Shown in pieces: positions 16,978 through 24,282 of a stretch of DNA of 64,000 nucleotides. The stretch comes from Nostoc sp. NMS2. GTDB taxonomy: Bacteria; Cyanobacteriota; Cyanobacteriia; Cyanobacteriales; Nostocaceae. Below the pieces are notes generated by a model that worked only from the letters and a program-made list of their open reading frames with translations, had not been told where the DNA came from and searched no databases. A program made the translations under genes and the position numbers. The stretch lies in assembly GCF_017115105.1 (NCBI RefSeq), contig NZ_JABXKH010000167.1, positions 1 to 64,000 of the forward strand, given 5' to 3'. Every line of letters starts with the position of its first letter. Within the stretch, counting starts at the first letter, position 1.

Positions 16978-17571
16978 ATGGCAGCAATGAGCAACTTCCA
17001 AGAGTCAAAAGTTAGACACTTAAAGATGTATAAGTTTTCCCCAGCTTGGGAGAATGAGCAAATAGTCTTTGGTGCTGCACGACCTGGATACACTAACAAT
17101 CAGGTTCAAAATTGGATAGAATTCATGAAGTGTCAAGATATCAAGCGAGTTTGCTGCCTTCTTCACGATCAACAGCTAGTTTATTACTCTAATCTTCTAG
17201 ATACCTACAAACAGGAATTTGGTAATCAACTAGTTTGTTGGGCACCAATTGCAGATTTCCATTTATGTGATTTAGAAACCCTCACGCAAAAAATACTTCC
17301 TTTTTTAATAGAAGCAGATAAACAAAATGAAAAAGTCGTTGTACACTGCTCTGGTGGAATTGGACGTACTGGACATGTATTAGCGGCATGGCTAGTAAGT
17401 GTCCGAGGATTATCAAATCAAGCTGCGATCGCTGCTGTCAAGAAAACAGGTAGAAATCCTTATGAAGCTGCATTAGCTGCTGCGTTTAAAGGTAGAAATC
17501 CTTTTAAAGTTGTAAAAGAACTTGACTTGCTTCTGAATGATTGCCGTCTAGCAATGCATAAAGTCTTTTGA
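16978..17571 (+). CDS. Dual-specificity/tyrosine phosphatase-like protein
   Basis: A 197-residue protein. The catalytic P-loop HCSGGIGRT is intact (Cys nucleophile and Arg), with an upstream WAPIADFHLCD that could supply the general acid Asp. Such cysteine phosphatases remove phosphate from protein tyrosine or from phosphoinositide/nucleotide substrates. The ATG at 16978 has GGAG 9 bases upstream; the TTG at 16972 is less likely. A methyltransferase-like gene follows 46 bases later on the same strand, so the two may form an operon. Confidence 0.8.
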   Translation: MAAMSNFQESKVRHLKMYKFSPAWENEQIVFGAARPGYTNNQVQNWIEFMKCQDIKRVCCLLHDQQLVYYSNLLDTYKQEFGNQLVCWAPIADFHLCDLETLTQKILPFLIEADKQNEKVVVHCSGGIGRTGHVLAAWLVSVRGLSNQAAIAAVKKTGRNPYEAALAAAFKGRNPFKVVKELDLLLNDCRLAMHKVF

Positions 17572-17617
17572 TTTTGCTATCATCCTGTTTAGTCAGTCTC
17601 TTGACGAGGTAAATTCT

Positions 17618-18307
17618 ATGGCAATGGTTCTAGATCAAGTAGTTCCTTTTGGGAGATCAATGGATGAATATATAAAAATATTCAATTTGACAGACGCAGA
17701 TTTAAATAAAAAAATCATTGGGATTGGGGATGGCCCGGCAAGCTTTAACGCAGAAATGACACGTCAGGGTAAAAGTGTAATTTCTATTGATCCACTATAC
17801 CAATTTTCTGGTGATGAGATATTGCAAAGATTTAATGAAGTGGTAGATAACATCATTAACCAAGTCAAGGCTACATCGAATGAGTGGGTATGGAGCTATC
17901 ACAAATCTCCAGATGATTTGCGACACAATCGAGTCAAAGTTATTAGAGAATTTCTGTCTGATTATGAAAATGGCAAAAAAAGCAACAGATACAGAGTCCA
18001 TGAGTTGCCAAAATTAGAATTTAAAAATCAAGAGTTTGACATAGCCCTTTGTTCGCATTTATTGTTTTTATATTCAGACCATCTCGATTACAACTTTCAT
18101 CTAAATTCTATAGGCGAGATGCTACGTATTGCTAAAGAAATCAGAATATTTCCCCTCATAACTTTAATGTGGAAACATTCTCAGCATTTAGATGAGATAG
18201 TAAAACATTACACTTCAATGGGTTACAAGATAGAGATTGAAAATGTTGAATATGAGCTACAGCCTGGGGGAAATAAAATGTTGAAGATAACCAGAGATGT
18301 TTATTAA
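17618..18307 (+). CDS. SAM-dependent methyltransferase-like protein
   Basis: A 229-residue protein with a Rossmann-like motif IIGIGDGPASFNAEMTRQGK, an acidic second strand (VISIDPLYQF) and a motif IV-like segment FDIALCSHLLFLYSDHLD. The layout fits a methyltransferase, although the first glycine loop is unusual. The ribosome site GAGG lies 8 bases before the ATG. The substrate is unknown; the pairing with the phosphatase-like gene may be functional. Confidence 0.7.
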   Translation: MAMVLDQVVPFGRSMDEYIKIFNLTDADLNKKIIGIGDGPASFNAEMTRQGKSVISIDPLYQFSGDEILQRFNEVVDNIINQVKATSNEWVWSYHKSPDDLRHNRVKVIREFLSDYENGKKSNRYRVHELPKLEFKNQEFDIALCSHLLFLYSDHLDYNFHLNSIGEMLRIAKEIRIFPLITLMWKHSQHLDEIVKHYTSMGYKIEIENVEYELQPGGNKMLKITRDVY

Positions 18308-18911
18308 GTTCATAATTTGTAATTATTGGTAATTACATTGTGATTACTAAGAAGGATTTTGTCAATAAGCGCTCAATTATTCAATAATTTTTAATGCGAT
18401 CGCACCGATCACTACAATCAGCGATGTGGCATTTCTACCAGGACTGGACATCGGTGTTGCTGCTGTTACCAACTTGCATTCATGGTTAGTATGCTTTGCT
18501 GCGATGAGCGATACTCTTGCAGAGTCACTTCGTGAACGCTACAACAAATACCTGCACCAGTTGATCTTCTACTGAGTAGATTTGCTATTGGGAAGTGGCA
18601 TGGTTGAAAGTGCTTGTAAATGGTTGATGAGCGCAAAGATTTAAAGGTGTTGGAATGCAGTAGAGTGAATCCGGTTTTAATCATTTGTTACATTGATGAC
18701 TCGCTTGGGTGAATAGGCGCTTTGATAACTTATTTCCAGATTCTACTTTGTCATCCCCTAACCGCTAGATGCGACCTAATGCTTTTAGATGAAAAAATAA
18801 ATGTAAAAATAGGTTTCAAAGTTATTACTTTTGGATAATTTAATTTCAAAGAAATATTCTTATAAAGAAGCATATAGGTATTGGATACCTATGTACGTAA
18901 GTGAGGTAATT
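18308..18911. other. Intergenic region with IS remnant
   Basis: Contains the degenerate transposase tail at 18570-18737 and, at its right end, the presumed promoter of the leader-peptide gene. No other gene is seen. Confidence 0.5.
18570..18737 (+). pseudogene. Degenerate ISKra4-type transposase C-terminus
   Basis: In one frame the plus strand reads LLLGSGMVESACKWLM, then a shift leads to RFKGVG and SESGFNHLL, LAWVNRRFDNLF, with several stops. This is the conserved end of ISKra4-family transposases (GSGMVESACKWLIQQRFKGV-like). Only about 55 codons survive and I found no terminal repeats, so it is an old, dead copy. Confidence 0.7.
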
Positions 18912-19118
18912 ATGTCAGTTAAAGTCAAACAACAAGAGTTACTTGTGGAAATATCTTCAGAGCAACAGCAACACCTGTCTGGAGGACAATTATTTCCAAG
19001 AAGGCGAATGAGTCGTGATAGGCGAGGTAATCCTGATATTAGAATCACCGGGAATCTGACCACTTCTGAAGGGGATCAGATTCCAATCCTAGTTTTAGGT
19101 TTTAGGCTTGACCGATAG
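18912..19118 (+). CDS. Orphan double-glycine leader peptide (bacteriocin/RiPP-type precursor)
   Basis: A 68-residue peptide from the ATG at 18912, with the ribosome site GAGG 7 bases upstream. The first 25 residues form a classic leader: charged start, QQELLVEISSEQQQHLSGG with the double-Gly cleavage site. The rest is a 43-residue Arg-rich core (starting QLFPRRRMSRDRRGN). Leaders of this type are cut by C39 peptidase-ABC exporters. No C39 exporter or modifying enzyme is adjacent, so the gene relies on machinery elsewhere or is a relic. A strong terminator follows. A longer frame from 18831 is unlikely. Confidence 0.65.
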   Translation: MSVKVKQQELLVEISSEQQQHLSGGQLFPRRRMSRDRRGNPDIRITGNLTTSEGDQIPILVLGFRLDR

Positions 19119-19571
19119 TAAGCCATGACTAGAAATACCATAGGCAAAGCTTTGGAATTCATACGGGAATAAGACTGATATAATTCACTCAAGATAAATT
19201 AGTTTTTGAGAGAATTTTAGTAGTCTTTAATGTTTTCCAAAATCATAAAATCGATGAAATGAAAGCAAAAAATGGATGCTATTATTAGCATCCATTTTTT
19301 GTTGACCAGGCAATGAGATTGAATCAAGGGAAACGAGCAATTTATTACAGATAGACATGAGTTAAATCTGGACTAAAAGTAGATATACAACTCAACGCTG
19401 TTTGGTAATAGTAGGGTATTTAAAAATCTAAATAAAATAATTTAAGAAAATTTTAGCAATGCGATCGCTCTCAAAATTACAATATACAATAAGCGATCGC
19501 CAGATTCTCTATATTTATGTGCGTAAGGTAGCCCATCATAAATATCATTAGCATCTGCGTTTTTATACCGA
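19119..19571. other. Intergenic region with terminator, otherwise empty
   Basis: Apart from the hairpin at 19268-19301 and two HIP1 octamers near 19461-19500, I see no gene or repeat. Confidence 0.45.
19268..19301. terminator. Rho-independent-type hairpin terminator
   Basis: A perfect 14-bp stem (aaaaaatggatgct and its complement) with the loop attatt, ending in a T run on both strands. It lies 150 bases after the leader-peptide gene and probably ends its transcript. Confidence 0.85.
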
Positions 19572-19841
19572 TTACGCTGACACCATTTCCGGGACTGAAT
19601 CAGGGGATGCTGGTTCAAAATGTAACACCATAATTTGCTCTGGGCGTAAACCGACAGATTCATAAGTGCGGCCGTTGCGTAGGCGTAGCCCGCCGCAGGC
19701 ATCGCTAAATTCAACCTCAAATGCAGCGCCACCAGCTAATAATTCTACGACTGTGCCAACTTGACCACGGTACAGGTTGTATTCAGGCAAATCAACTGTC
19801 AGTGCTACTACATCCAGCAACTTGATTGTACTTTTAGTCAT
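19572..19841 (-). CDS. DUF4926 protein with an in-frame repeat insertion
   Basis: An 89-residue SH3-like small protein. The family pattern (KLLDVVALTVDLPEYNLYRG, QVGTVVELL, FEVEFSD..., NGRTYESVGLRPEQIMVLH) is clear. Between FSD and NGRTYE lies an extra stretch ACGGLRLR, encoded by a palindromic repeat (19677-19705), so the repeat has inserted without breaking the frame. DUF4926 genes often sit beside DUF6883 genes in cyanobacteria, as here; their role is unknown. Confidence 0.75.
   Translation of the reverse strand: MTKSTIKLLDVVALTVDLPEYNLYRGQVGTVVELLAGGAAFEVEFSDACGGLRLRNGRTYESVGLRPEQIMVLHFEPASPDSVPEMVSA
19677..19705. repeat. Palindromic repeat inside the DUF4926 gene
   Basis: gcgtaggcgtagcccgccgc followed by aggcatcgc, related to the longer elements at 2463 and 2584 and to the one at the folK start (3772). 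It encodes about eight extra residues in a surface loop of the DUF4926 protein. Confidence 0.8.
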
Positions 19842-19860
19842 CTTGTATCACTTCCAAATA

Positions 19861-20115
19861 TTACAGAGGATAGCAGGTTGTTAATCTTGGGATATCAGAA
19901 CCTTCTTCTATAATCCAACCACTGCGAATGGTCGCACTTCTATCTTGCCATTCCAACGTGAAATCTAGAGTATAGCGTTGTCCAAATTCATCAGCTAGTC
20001 TCAAGCGAACTGTATGCGTTTTGACTATTTCTAAAAGAATATGGCAAAATACTTCAGCAAGACGCTTCATCGCTTTGGTGAAGGCAAGGAACCCCCGAAA
20101 TCTCCGCCATCCCAA
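19861..20115 (-). CDS. DUF6883-like protein, N-terminally short
   Basis: An 84-residue protein whose C-terminal half (FGQRYTLDFTLEW...SATIRSGWIIEEGSDIPRLT) matches the DUF6883 pattern. The family usually has an N-terminal helical part with a GRFKAKFFR-like motif; here only RRFRGFLAFTKAM remains, and the start overlaps the end of the upstream gene by 49 bases. It may be a truncated copy or a fusion scar. It is followed after 19 bases by the DUF4926 gene. Confidence 0.6.
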   Translation of the reverse strand: MGWRRFRGFLAFTKAMKRLAEVFCHILLEIVKTHTVRLRLADEFGQRYTLDFTLEWQDRSATIRSGWIIEEGSDIPRLTTCYPL

Positions 20116-20543
20116 TCAGAGCCATCAAGCCAGCCATCATCCTCAGCATCGCACAACAACATATATGCAAGTAACAAGGTATTGATAAATCGCTCTACAG
20201 GAATTTCCCAATGTCTAGCCATCTTGTCTAATTGCACTTTGGTTACTGAATTGGATGATGCAAAACACTGCAACACATCATTGTGGCTACAAGACCATCC
20301 AGAAATGAATTTATCAAAATAAGGTTTATATTTCTCTGTTGGATGACGTTTCTTAAAGTTAGTAAAGCGAACTTCTTTAAAGAAGTCTATTTTTAGACCA
20401 GCAACAAGCCCATCAGAATCTTTACCATCAATATAGTAATAAAGTGAAGTACCTTGACCATTAAAACTGCGAACAGCACGAATAATTCTGGGAGTGACGA
20501 AATCATCTCCCTCGAAATCTGCAAGAACATCCTTTATTGCCAT
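20067..20543 (-). CDS. Hypothetical protein with acidic Gly/Trp-rich tail
   Basis: A 158-residue protein. The body is mixed (DDFVTPRIIRAVRSFNGQGT, then a helical C-terminal half) and the end is very acidic (DAEDDGWLDGSDWDGGDFGG). I do not recognise a family. It starts the group of three minus-strand genes ending with DUF4926, and its end overlaps the DUF6883-like gene in another frame, which suggests a rearrangement at the junction. Confidence 0.55.
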   Translation of the reverse strand: MAIKDVLADFEGDDFVTPRIIRAVRSFNGQGTSLYYYIDGKDSDGLVAGLKIDFFKEVRFTNFKKRHPTEKYKPYFDKFISGWSCSHNDVLQCFASSNSVTKVQLDKMARHWEIPVERFINTLLLAYMLLCDAEDDGWLDGSDWDGGDFGGSLPSPKR

Positions 20544-20717
20544 ATAGACCGTATTCAGTACTCAAGTATTATTCTTAGGGTTCCCAAACCAGAACAAAGC
20601 GTTAAATTATTACATGAACAAGATTTATAAAAAGGATACGGTTCGGTTTATTTACCTGATTATCACTTGGCGATGCCCAAGCTGCTTAGAATAGTAGTGA
20701 TAGAGAGGATTATAATT

Positions 20718-20963
20718 ATGAGCGTCGTCATTCCTAATGAAATATTAACTGCAACTCGGATGACTGAAGGCGAAATGAAACAGGAAATTGCGGTAATGCT
20801 CTTTCAAAAAGAAAAGTTAACCCTTGCTCAAGCCAGCCGATTTGCAGGGATAAACCGTATAGCATTTCAGCATCTACTCGCAAGTCGTCAAATTTCAGTG
20901 CATTATGGGGTCGAGGATTTTGAACAAGATATAGAAAACTTGCGGGCGATGGGTAGACTGTGA
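20718..20963 (+). CDS. UPF0175-family antitoxin
   Basis: An 81-residue protein from the ATG at 20718 (GAGAGG upstream). It has the UPF0175 pattern: N-terminal SVVIPNEILTATRMTEGEMK, a helix-turn-helix-like LTLAQASRFAGINRIAFQHL and the tail YGVEDFEQDIENLRAMGRL. UPF0175 proteins pair with DUF3368 PIN toxins. The next gene starts within its last codons (GTGA overlap), so the two are translationally coupled. Confidence 0.88.
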   Translation: MSVVIPNEILTATRMTEGEMKQEIAVMLFQKEKLTLAQASRFAGINRIAFQHLLASRQISVHYGVEDFEQDIENLRAMGRL

Positions 20964-21448
20964 TCGTTGTCAGTGATACTTCGCCCATTAATAACCTCGC
21001 CGCCATTAACCATCTTCATTTACTACAACAGCTTTACGGAACAGTTCTAATTCCTGAAGCTGTCTACCGAGAACTGACTGATCCCAACTTTCCAGTTGCA
21101 GGTGCAATTGAAGTCCAAACTTTTATCTGGATTCAAACTAGTCCAGTTCAAGATCGAACATTGGTTGAAGCACTCAGCAATGAACTCGATATTGGTGAAG
21201 CTGAAGCGATCGCTCTAGCGCTGGAAACGAAAGCAGATCAAGTTTTAATTAATGAACGTCGTGGTCGCATGGTTGCAGCTAGGCTAAATCTTGGTTACAC
21301 AGGGATTTTAGGTATTTTGGTTGAAGCTAAAAGTCAAAAGCTGATTTCTGCGGTGAAACCTTTGTTACATGCTCTGATTAACCAAGCAGGATTCTGGGTG
21401 GCGGAACCTTTATACAAGAGGGTTTTGCAGCTTGTTGATGAAAATTAA
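20960..21448 (+). CDS. DUF3368 PIN-domain toxin
   Basis: A 162-residue protein starting with GTG inside the antitoxin stop region. It has the PIN start VVSDTSPINNLAAI, a middle ELDIGEAEAIALAL and VLINERRGR, typical of DUF3368 nucleases. With the UPF0175 antitoxin it forms an intact type II toxin-antitoxin module. Confidence 0.88.
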   Translation: MIVVSDTSPINNLAAINHLHLLQQLYGTVLIPEAVYRELTDPNFPVAGAIEVQTFIWIQTSPVQDRTLVEALSNELDIGEAEAIALALETKADQVLINERRGRMVAARLNLGYTGILGILVEAKSQKLISAVKPLLHALINQAGFWVAEPLYKRVLQLVDEN

Positions 21449-21487
21449 TTTTTGATCCTCTACAATAACGCAAATCAATTTCACAGA

Positions 21488-21742
21488 TCAATCTTGGTCT
21501 TTCGGCTCTAATGCTGTGTTAGATGGCTGGTTACTACCATTTCTTGCAGCTTCTAACTTTTGACGAATAGCTACCTGAACCTTTTCATCAAAATCAGCGT
21601 CGTTGAGAGATGCAATAATTCTGAGTGGACGTTGGTTAATTCTGTTTAAGTACGCCTGAAATGCAGCTTCATCTTTACGATGTTTGAGAAAATACTCTCT
21701 CAACTCGGCATTAGACATTGCATCATAGTTAACGCGGCTCAT
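21488..21742 (-). CDS. DUF6887-type small protein
   Basis: About 84 residues, with the family start MSRVNYDAMSNAELREYFLK and a basic helical body. It overlaps the upstream DUF6888-type gene by about 14 bases. These two small families are usually adjacent in cyanobacteria; the pairing looks like a toxin-antitoxin or regulatory pair but its function is not known to me. Confidence 0.7.
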   Translation of the reverse strand: MSRVNYDAMSNAELREYFLKHRKDEAAFQAYLNRINQRPLRIIASLNDADFDEKVQVAIRQKLEAARNGSNQPSNTALEPKDQD

Positions 21743-21926
21743 CAGCAAACTCCCCGTTGGGTAGAATTTGAAACTCCAGTTCTTCGCTATAACCAGCTAA
21801 TAAATACACATTGCGAGTGCGATTATCAACGCAAACAACATGTATCGGCTGAAGCATAACATAGGTCAGTTGATAGGCGATGCGGTATAGACTCTCTAGC
21901 TGGGCAGCAGTAGGCATTCTGAACAT
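21729..21926 (-). CDS. DUF6888-type small protein
   Basis: A 65-residue protein (MPTAAQLESLYRIAYQLTYV, then VCVDNRTRNVYLLAGYSEEL) matching the small family usually found before DUF6887. AGGTTAA lies 7 bases before the ATG. It overlaps the next gene. Confidence 0.7.
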   Translation of the reverse strand: MFRMPTAAQLESLYRIAYQLTYVMLQPIHVVCVDNRTRNVYLLAGYSEELEFQILPNGEFADEPR

Positions 21927-21969
21927 TTCTTAACCTATTGGCTATCCTTAGCAAGTGTTTGCGGTTAAT

Positions 21970-22006
21970 TTGTCAGTGATACTTCGCCCATCAATAACCT
22001 TACCGC
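21970..22006 (+). pseudogene. Fragment duplicating the 5-prime end of the DUF3368 toxin gene
   Basis: 37 bases match 20967-21003 with 3 differences (ttgtcagtgatacttcgccc is shared). It is the trace of a second toxin copy or of a local duplication. Confidence 0.6.
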
Positions 22007-22126
22007 TACTCTACTGAGTTTCCTTTTACTCTGATTCAAATTTCTGCCAGAAGTCTATTGACTTCAGATAAATATATTGAGAAACTAATAGTTAGTTTAA
22101 CTAATTAATAGAAGTGCATCAAACTT

Positions 22127-22978
22127 GTGACAATACTGACGGGAAAAATAAATCGATCGCAACCTCCAAGCGAACCAAAACCGCTAATTCTGGAAACTCA
22201 GGGACTCACACGCCGTTTTGGGAAGTTAACCGCAGTTAATAACCTGAGTATATCTGTGGAACAGGGCGAAGTGTTTGGACTGCTTGGCCCCAATGGAGCA
22301 GGGAAAAGTACAGTTATTAAAATGTTGACAACCTTACTGCCTATCAGTGCAGGGAAAGCAACCTTAGCTGGCTATGATGTGAATCGTCAACCCAATCCTG
22401 TAAGACGGGTGATCGGCTATGTACCCCAGGCGCTCTCTGCTGATGGTAGTCTCACGGGTTACGAAAATCTCTTAATTTTCGCCAAGCTGTATGGAATACC
22501 AGCCAAAGGACGCGATCGCCGCATTTATGAAATTTTAGAATACATGGGTTTGCAAGATGCAGCCAAGCGCTTGGTACGAAACTACTCTGGTGGGATGATC
22601 CGCAAGCTGGAAATTGGCATATCAGTTCTGCATCAACCCCAAATTCTCTTTCTTGATGAGCCGACTGTTGGACTAGATCCCATCGCTCGAACTCAAGTAT
22701 GGCAACTTGTGCTACAACTCTGTGCTGATTACGGCACAACTATATTTTTAACAACCCACTTTTTAGAAGAAGCGGATAGTTTATGTAACCGAGTGGCGAT
22801 TATGCAGCAAGGTGAAGTCGTAATTACAGGCACACCAAGGGATTTAAAAGCTTCTTTAAATCAACCAAACGCAACTTTGGATGATGTCTTTATTCACTAT
22901 ACAGGCGACCAGTTAACATCAGGAGTCAACTACCGTGACACAGCAACAACCAGACGTACTGCTCAACGGTTGGGTTAA
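22127..22978 (+). CDS. ABC transporter ATP-binding protein (DrrA-like)
   Basis: A 283-residue ATPase starting with GTG. Walker A is GLLGPNGAGKST, the signature NYSGGMIRKLEIG, Walker B ILFLDEPTVGLD, and the switch His LTTHFLEEAD. The closest type is the DrrA/CcmA-like subfamily that drives two-component drug or lipid exporters. It overlaps the permease gene by 44 bases. The MarR and MFS genes that follow support a small-molecule efflux operon. Confidence 0.92.
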   Translation: MTILTGKINRSQPPSEPKPLILETQGLTRRFGKLTAVNNLSISVEQGEVFGLLGPNGAGKSTVIKMLTTLLPISAGKATLAGYDVNRQPNPVRRVIGYVPQALSADGSLTGYENLLIFAKLYGIPAKGRDRRIYEILEYMGLQDAAKRLVRNYSGGMIRKLEIGISVLHQPQILFLDEPTVGLDPIARTQVWQLVLQLCADYGTTIFLTTHFLEEADSLCNRVAIMQQGEVVITGTPRDLKASLNQPNATLDDVFIHYTGDQLTSGVNYRDTATTRRTAQRLG

Positions 22979-23789
22979 AGCACCACCCACTGTCCGAGTA
23001 AATTTGATCTCTGCAATTAAAGAGCTAGTTACGAAAACTCTGGCGATCGCGGAATTGGAAATACGTAAACTCCGTCACGATCCCACTGATTTAGTCGTTC
23101 GGGCTGTGCAACCAGCTTTATGGCTGCTGATCTTTGGGCAAGTTTTCTCCCGCACTCGCGCGATTCCAACAGGTAACTTACCCTATTTGGACTTCATTTC
23201 TGCTGGTATTTTGGCTCAGAGTATTCTGTTTGTAGCAATTTTTAGTGGTGGGATGACGCTAATCTGGGAGCGAGATTTAGGCATTGTCCATAAATTTTTA
23301 GCTAGTCCTACACCCCGTGTAGCGATGGCGTTGGGCAAAGGTCTAGCATGTGGGGTACGGTGCTTATCTCAGGTAATATTCATTTACGGATTGTCATTTT
23401 TATTAGGTGTGAAACTAAACCTTCATCCCCTAGCTATTCTGCAAGTACTATTGCTGGTCATGCTGGGGGCAGGTTCCTTTTGTATTTTTTCATTAATTAT
23501 TGGCTGTTTGGTAAAAAGCCGAGAAAGGATGACGGGTATTGGACAATTGTTAACCATGCCGTTATTTTTTGCTAGCAATGCCATTTATCCGATTTCGTTG
23601 ATGCCCAGTTGGTTAAAGTTGATTTCCCATTTAAATCCGTTGACTTATTTGGTTGACGGCTTACGTAGCACCATGCTGCTGAATGGCATTAGCATCTATG
23701 GCTTTGGTCTGGATTGTACAATTCTCTTATTAACATTAATCATTTTGGCCATCCTTGGTGGAAAACTTTATCCACGGGTAGCCATGTAA
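22935..23789 (+). CDS. ABC-2 type permease (DrrB-like)
   Basis: A 284-residue membrane protein with about six transmembrane segments and the ABC-2 motif region RERMTGIGQLLTMPLFFASN, NPLTYLVDGLRS. It starts within the ATPase gene and would form the membrane channel of the exporter. The natural substrate is unknown. Confidence 0.9.
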   Translation: MTQQQPDVLLNGWVKAPPTVRVNLISAIKELVTKTLAIAELEIRKLRHDPTDLVVRAVQPALWLLIFGQVFSRTRAIPTGNLPYLDFISAGILAQSILFVAIFSGGMTLIWERDLGIVHKFLASPTPRVAMALGKGLACGVRCLSQVIFIYGLSFLLGVKLNLHPLAILQVLLLVMLGAGSFCIFSLIIGCLVKSRERMTGIGQLLTMPLFFASNAIYPISLMPSWLKLISHLNPLTYLVDGLRSTMLLNGISIYGFGLDCTILLLTLIILAILGGKLYPRVAM

Positions 23790-23808
23790 CTAGGAGAACA
23801 ACAAGCCC

Positions 23809-24282
23809 ATGACCTTGGATAAACCTAATCAAGGTGCAACTTCCGAAGAATGTGCCGCTAGAGTAATGGAAACAGTTCCATTAGTGATGCGGTTTATCCG
23901 AGCGGATATGCGTGCCCATAGTGCCGCTTTTTTATCTATACCTCAATTGCGATCGCTAGCATTTATCAACCGGAATCCCGGTGCTTCATTATCTGACTTG
24001 GCAGAGCATTTAGGTGTCACCTCTGCCACGGCATCAGCAACCATAGAACGCTTGGTACAACGCGACTTTGTGAAACGCTGCGCTCATCCTCAAGAGCGGC
24101 GGCGGGTGCTGCTCAATTTAACTGAAGATGGAAAACACCATCTCAAGCAATCCCAAGATCAAACTCGCGCTCATATTACCGATCTGCTGAAAGGTCTTAC
24201 AGAAGACCAAATTTCCAACATTGAAGAAGGCTTAACTCTACTAAAAAATGTCTTCGAGAAAACAGAACTCAAAGCCCCATAA
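23809..24282 (+). CDS. MarR-family transcriptional regulator
   Basis: A 157-residue winged-helix protein with DNA-recognition helix SLSDLAEHLGVTSATASATI and wing KRCAHPQERRRVLLNLTEDG. The ribosome site AGGAG lies 12 bases upstream. It sits between exporter genes and probably represses this operon, releasing when a toxic compound binds. No palindromic operator was identified with certainty. Confidence 0.88.
   Translation: MTLDKPNQGATSEECAARVMETVPLVMRFIRADMRAHSAAFLSIPQLRSLAFINRNPGASLSDLAEHLGVTSATASATIERLVQRDFVKRCAHPQERRRVLLNLTEDGKHHLKQSQDQTRAHITDLLKGLTEDQISNIEEGLTLLKNVFEKTELKAP

Noticed and set aside
18466-18684. Minus-strand 72-codon frame
   Set aside because: It is antisense to the degenerate ISKra4-type transposase tail on the plus strand.
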